Below, piece after piece: positions 6,095 through 7,881 of a DNA stretch of 7,881 bases. Source of the DNA: Limiplasma sp045538465 (lineage in GTDB: Bacteria; Bacillota; Clostridia; Christensenellales; Aristaeellaceae); the NCBI GenBank assembly GCA_045538465.1, contig JAZSRK010000108.1:1-7881 (forward strand). The letters run 5' to 3'. The notes under the pieces were generated by a model. That model was given only the letters and a program-made list of their open reading frames with translations. It was not told the origin of the DNA and searched no databases. Position numbers and translations under genes: made by a program. Numbering within the stretch: the first letter of the stretch is position 1; each line of letters starts with the position of its first letter.

Positions 6095-7315
6095 TCATTC
6101 TCCCGGCGGGGTGATGACAATGATCACTTCATCGTCATCCGCTTCGTGCGCCAAGGATGTATCCAAGCTGGAAGGAGCCGCATCTTCGCCGCCAGTGGGC
6201 TTAGTGACCCCTTCTTCCTGCTGAGGCGGCTGCACGCCGCGCATCAGATTCAACTCGTCGATCTCGCTCTTACGCAAAACCGGCATACAGGTGTTGCAGC
6301 GCTCCAGCTTAGCAAAATCGCCAGTCTCCAATTCGCTGTAGAGGAAACCTGCCAGCGGCAGGTACTTATCCCGCACGCTGCGGCAATTGGCATCGGCATG
6401 GTAGTAGCTGCCGCCGGTGGGGTTGTAATATAGCTCGGTGCTGTCATCCGGGTAGGGCTGGCGGCGGCCGTAGTCGTCCCACACGATCACTTTGGTACCG
6501 ATCTTGATGTTATCCCACAGCCATTGCATGTTGAGACCGTCCTCGTTGGCGATTCGGGCGGTACGGATACAGCCGTGGCTGGCGCGCTGCCCCAGCTTGC
6601 TTTCCCATGTAGAGAAACGCTTGGTACCATCTGCCAAAAACACATAGGGCACCTGATGGATCATGTCGCCGCCGTTGAAGCGCAGCGCCATGGCGCAGAT
6701 CATGCCTTCGCTGTCGAAATCGCCCACACGGCTGACCATCAGATATTCACCGGCGGCGGTCTCGTTGTAGGGCTGCTCATCGTTGGGTAGGCCTGTGGAA
6801 ATGGCACAGCTGGACCAGAGCTTGCCGTTTTTAAATACATACAGCTGCTGGGTCAGTTTATCCACGATGATGCCGTATTCTTTGTTGGGGGTCACTTCTT
6901 TAAGCAAATTGGTGCGCACATAACCGCGAATAATGCGGTTGTAATAGTCCACACCTTCAATTTTCGTCCAGCCGTTTTCATCTTCGCCCAAAACGTGCAC
7001 AGCAGCGGCATCGCCATTGATGGTGCCGCCCAGCTTGTCTTCGTTTACTTTGGGGTAATCGGTACCGGGACCGGTACGGGGCGCCACCACTTCCTTCTGG
7101 CCGGCAGCCAGTACGGTAATGGGCTTCATCAACAGCTCCCAGCACGCCTCTTCATTTGTGATGTCGTAATGAAAATCTTCGCCAAACCAGATGGCGCCGG
7201 TATCGTAGCCGTCCATCCACTCTTCAAGGGTTTTGGCAAAAGCCCCGACGGGCAACAGCAAAGCAATCAGTACAAAGGCGGTCACCATTGCGGTTGTTCT
7301 CAGGAGCCGGGTCAT
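6095..7315 (-). CDS. Secreted L,D-transpeptidase (YkuD domain) with SH3-like domain and C-terminal His/Cys cluster
   Basis: This 406-residue exported enzyme probably forms 3-3 cross-links, or otherwise exchanges peptides, in peptidoglycan. An N-terminal signal peptide (MTRLLR, hydrophobic core, AFA then K28) suggests cleavage near residue 27. Residues about 70-140 look like a bacterial SH3-type domain, with RTGPGTDYPKV and WTKIEG...GYVRTNLL. The YkuD catalytic domain covers about 146-279, with His220 in GGDMIH and the SHGCIRT signature holding His247 and nucleophile Cys249. After it, residues 296-345 carry YYNPTGGSYYH...C...C-x-x-C (His306, Cys311, Cys340, Cys343), a possible small metal-binding or disulfide module. 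An acidic, Pro-containing tail ends in ITPPGE. ATG 7315 is the first start after an in-frame stop; GGAGG is 12 nt upstream, which is long. It has its own promoter, divergent from rnpB. Confidence 0.95.
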   Translation of the reverse strand: MTRLLRTTAMVTAFVLIALLLPVGAFAKTLEEWMDGYDTGAIWFGEDFHYDITNEEACWELLMKPITVLAAGQKEVVAPRTGPGTDYPKVNEDKLGGTINGDAAAVHVLGEDENGWTKIEGVDYYNRIIRGYVRTNLLKEVTPNKEYGIIVDKLTQQLYVFKNGKLWSSCAISTGLPNDEQPYNETAAGEYLMVSRVGDFDSEGMICAMALRFNGGDMIHQVPYVFLADGTKRFSTWESKLGQRASHGCIRTARIANEDGLNMQWLWDNIKIGTKVIVWDDYGRRQPYPDDSTELYYNPTGGSYYHADANCRSVRDKYLPLAGFLYSELETGDFAKLERCNTCMPVLRKSEIDELNLMRGVQPPQQEEGVTKPTGGEDAAPSSLDTSLAHEADDDEVIIVITPPGE

Positions 7316-7371
7316 AAGCGATCAAAACCTCCGTTTGTCATGTTTCGGGGCCCATGCAGACCCGCAAGCCA

Positions 7372-7386
7372 AAATTGAGTCAATTT
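7372..7386. promoter_or_regulatory. Inverted repeat in the L,D-transpeptidase leader (possible operator)
   Basis: AAATTGA and TCAATTT form perfect 7-bp arms around a single central base. The site lies about 50 bp downstream of the expected start of transcription and 57 bp before the L,D-transpeptidase ATG. It could be a repressor site; this is inference from symmetry alone. Confidence 0.3.
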
Positions 7387-7443
7387 CTATTTTCGACACA
7401 AACCAGCAAACTCCTTTGTGCCGAATGTGTCATATTCGTAAAT

Positions 7444-7473
7444 ATCATACCACGGAAAACCGTTCCTTGACAA
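7444..7473 (-). promoter_or_regulatory. Predicted promoter of the L,D-transpeptidase gene
   Basis: On the minus strand TTGTCA (7473-7468) is followed after 18 bp by TATGAT (7449-7444), both one mismatch from SigA consensus. Transcription would start near 7437, giving a leader of about 120 nt. Its -35 bases overlap those of the rnpB promoter on the opposite strand. Confidence 0.65.
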
Positions 7474-7495
7474 TCCATTCTCATCGTGCTATTCT
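7467..7495 (+). promoter_or_regulatory. rnpB: Predicted rnpB promoter
   Basis: A perfect TTGACA -35 (7467-7472), an ideal 17-bp spacer and TATTCT as -10 (7490-7495) place the transcription start at about 7502. That is exactly where the first strand of the RNA's P1 stem begins. The agreement with the RNA end makes this call strong. Confidence 0.85.
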
Positions 7496-7501
7496 TTTGC
7501 C

Positions 7502-7846
7502 GCTGCCGGGCGGCCAGACGATCGCGTGGCGCAAGCTATGAGGAAAGTCCGAGCATCACAGGGCAGGGTGCCGGTTAACGGCCGGTGGAGGCAACTCCAA
7601 GGAAAGTGCAACAGAAATAGACCGCCCGGGTTTACCCGGGTAAGGATGGAAAGGCGAGGTAAGAGCTCACCCGCATACCGGTGACGGATATGCGCTGTAA
7701 ACCCCACCCGATGCAAGTTCCGATCAAGGGCAATACGGCGGCCCGTCGTGCTCTTAAAGAGAACGCTTGAGCCGTGCGGCAACGTGCGGCGTAGATAGAT
7801 GATCATCCAACGACAGAACTCGGCTTACGACCGCACCGGCAGCAAC
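7502..7846 (+). ncRNA. rnpB: RNase P RNA, catalytic subunit
   Basis: This is the ribozyme component of RNase P, which with the RnpA protein removes 5' leaders from tRNA precursors. The conserved blocks of bacterial RNase P RNA are all present in order: GAGGAAAGTCCG (7540-7551), CAGGGCAGGGTGCC (7559-7572), AGTGCAACAGAAA (7605-7617), AGGTAAGAGCTCACC (7657-7671), GTAAACCCCACCCGATGCAAG without its last base (7697-7716) and the universal ACAGAACTCGGCTTA (7813-7827). The ends pair as P1: GCTGCCGG (7502-7509) with CCGGCAGC (7836-7843). CCCGGG-TTTA-CCCGGG (7625-7640) forms an internal stem-loop, probably P12. Overall it reads like type A, the class found in Clostridia, rather than the Bacillus type B; this subtype call is less certain. 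The exact 3' end is estimated. Confidence 0.97.
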
Positions 7847-7851
7847 TGAAA

Positions 7852-7881
7852 ACCGTTCGGCAGACAGGCTCTGCGGACGGT
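7852..7881 (+). terminator. Start of the rnpB terminator hairpin (T tract beyond window)
   Basis: ACCGTTCG-G-CAGA (7852-7864) pairs with TCTGCGGACGGT at the right edge, with one bulged base, a G-U pair and a five-base loop. It begins right after the RNase P RNA. The T tract needed to confirm it would lie just past the window. Confidence 0.65.

Noticed and set aside
5253..6224. Plus-strand ORF of 323 codons over the HAD gene
   Set aside because: It runs antisense through the HAD gene and across the hairpin into the transpeptidase gene. The minus-strand proteins have intact catalytic motifs, so this is a GC-bias artefact.
7489..7806. Minus-strand ORF of 105 codons
   Set aside because: It is antisense to the RNase P RNA gene, whose conserved blocks explain the sequence fully.

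Overview
The window looks like chromosomal DNA from a gut-type Clostridia (Oscillospiraceae/Ruminococcaceae-like) bacterium. The evidence is GC-rich coding sequence with AT-rich spacers, strong AGGAGG-type ribosome binding sites, sigma-70/SigA-like promoters, an RNase P RNA that appears to be type A (as in Clostridia rather than Bacilli), and secreted proteins typical of a Gram-positive wall. This taxonomic placement is inferred. No mobile element, CRISPR array, tRNA or rRNA was seen.

Layout from left to right. (1) Positions 1-2108, minus strand: the first ~702 codons of a large single-pass membrane protein. It has a ~350-residue Gln/Pro/Met-rich cytoplasmic part, one transmembrane helix, two related Ig-like extracellular domains and a Pro-Thr-Glu linker. 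Its C-terminus lies beyond the left edge. (2) Positions 2109-2384: an intergenic region between divergent genes. It holds a good minus-strand promoter with a perfect 12-bp palindrome on its -35 box. (3) Positions 2385-3833, plus strand: a GMP-synthetase-like (GuaA-like) protein. Its glutaminase catalytic residues and most XMP-binding motifs are missing, but its ATP-pyrophosphatase P-loop is intact. (4) A terminator hairpin, then a plus-strand pair: an M19 membrane-dipeptidase family enzyme (3910-4815) and a small three-helix membrane protein resembling DUF3784 (4841-5161). (5) A long terminator hairpin between converging genes. (6) Minus strand: a HAD-family hydrolase with an altered motif I (6020-5286). 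Upstream of it on the same strand is a secreted L,D-transpeptidase with an SH3-like domain, a YkuD catalytic domain and a C-terminal His/Cys cluster (7315-6095). (7) A 186-bp region with two divergent promoters that share the same -35 bases; one drives the L,D-transpeptidase and the other drives rnpB, the RNase P RNA (7502-7846), followed by the start of its terminator.

How the genes may work together. The L,D-transpeptidase is clearly a wall cross-linking or wall-modifying enzyme. The M19 dipeptidase could recycle dipeptides, and the Ig-domain membrane protein probably acts at the surface, but a common pathway is not demonstrated. The least ordinary items are the degenerate GuaA paralog, the shared -35 of the rnpB/L,D-transpeptidase promoters, and the unassigned membrane protein. 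I did not find a clearly new multi-gene system.
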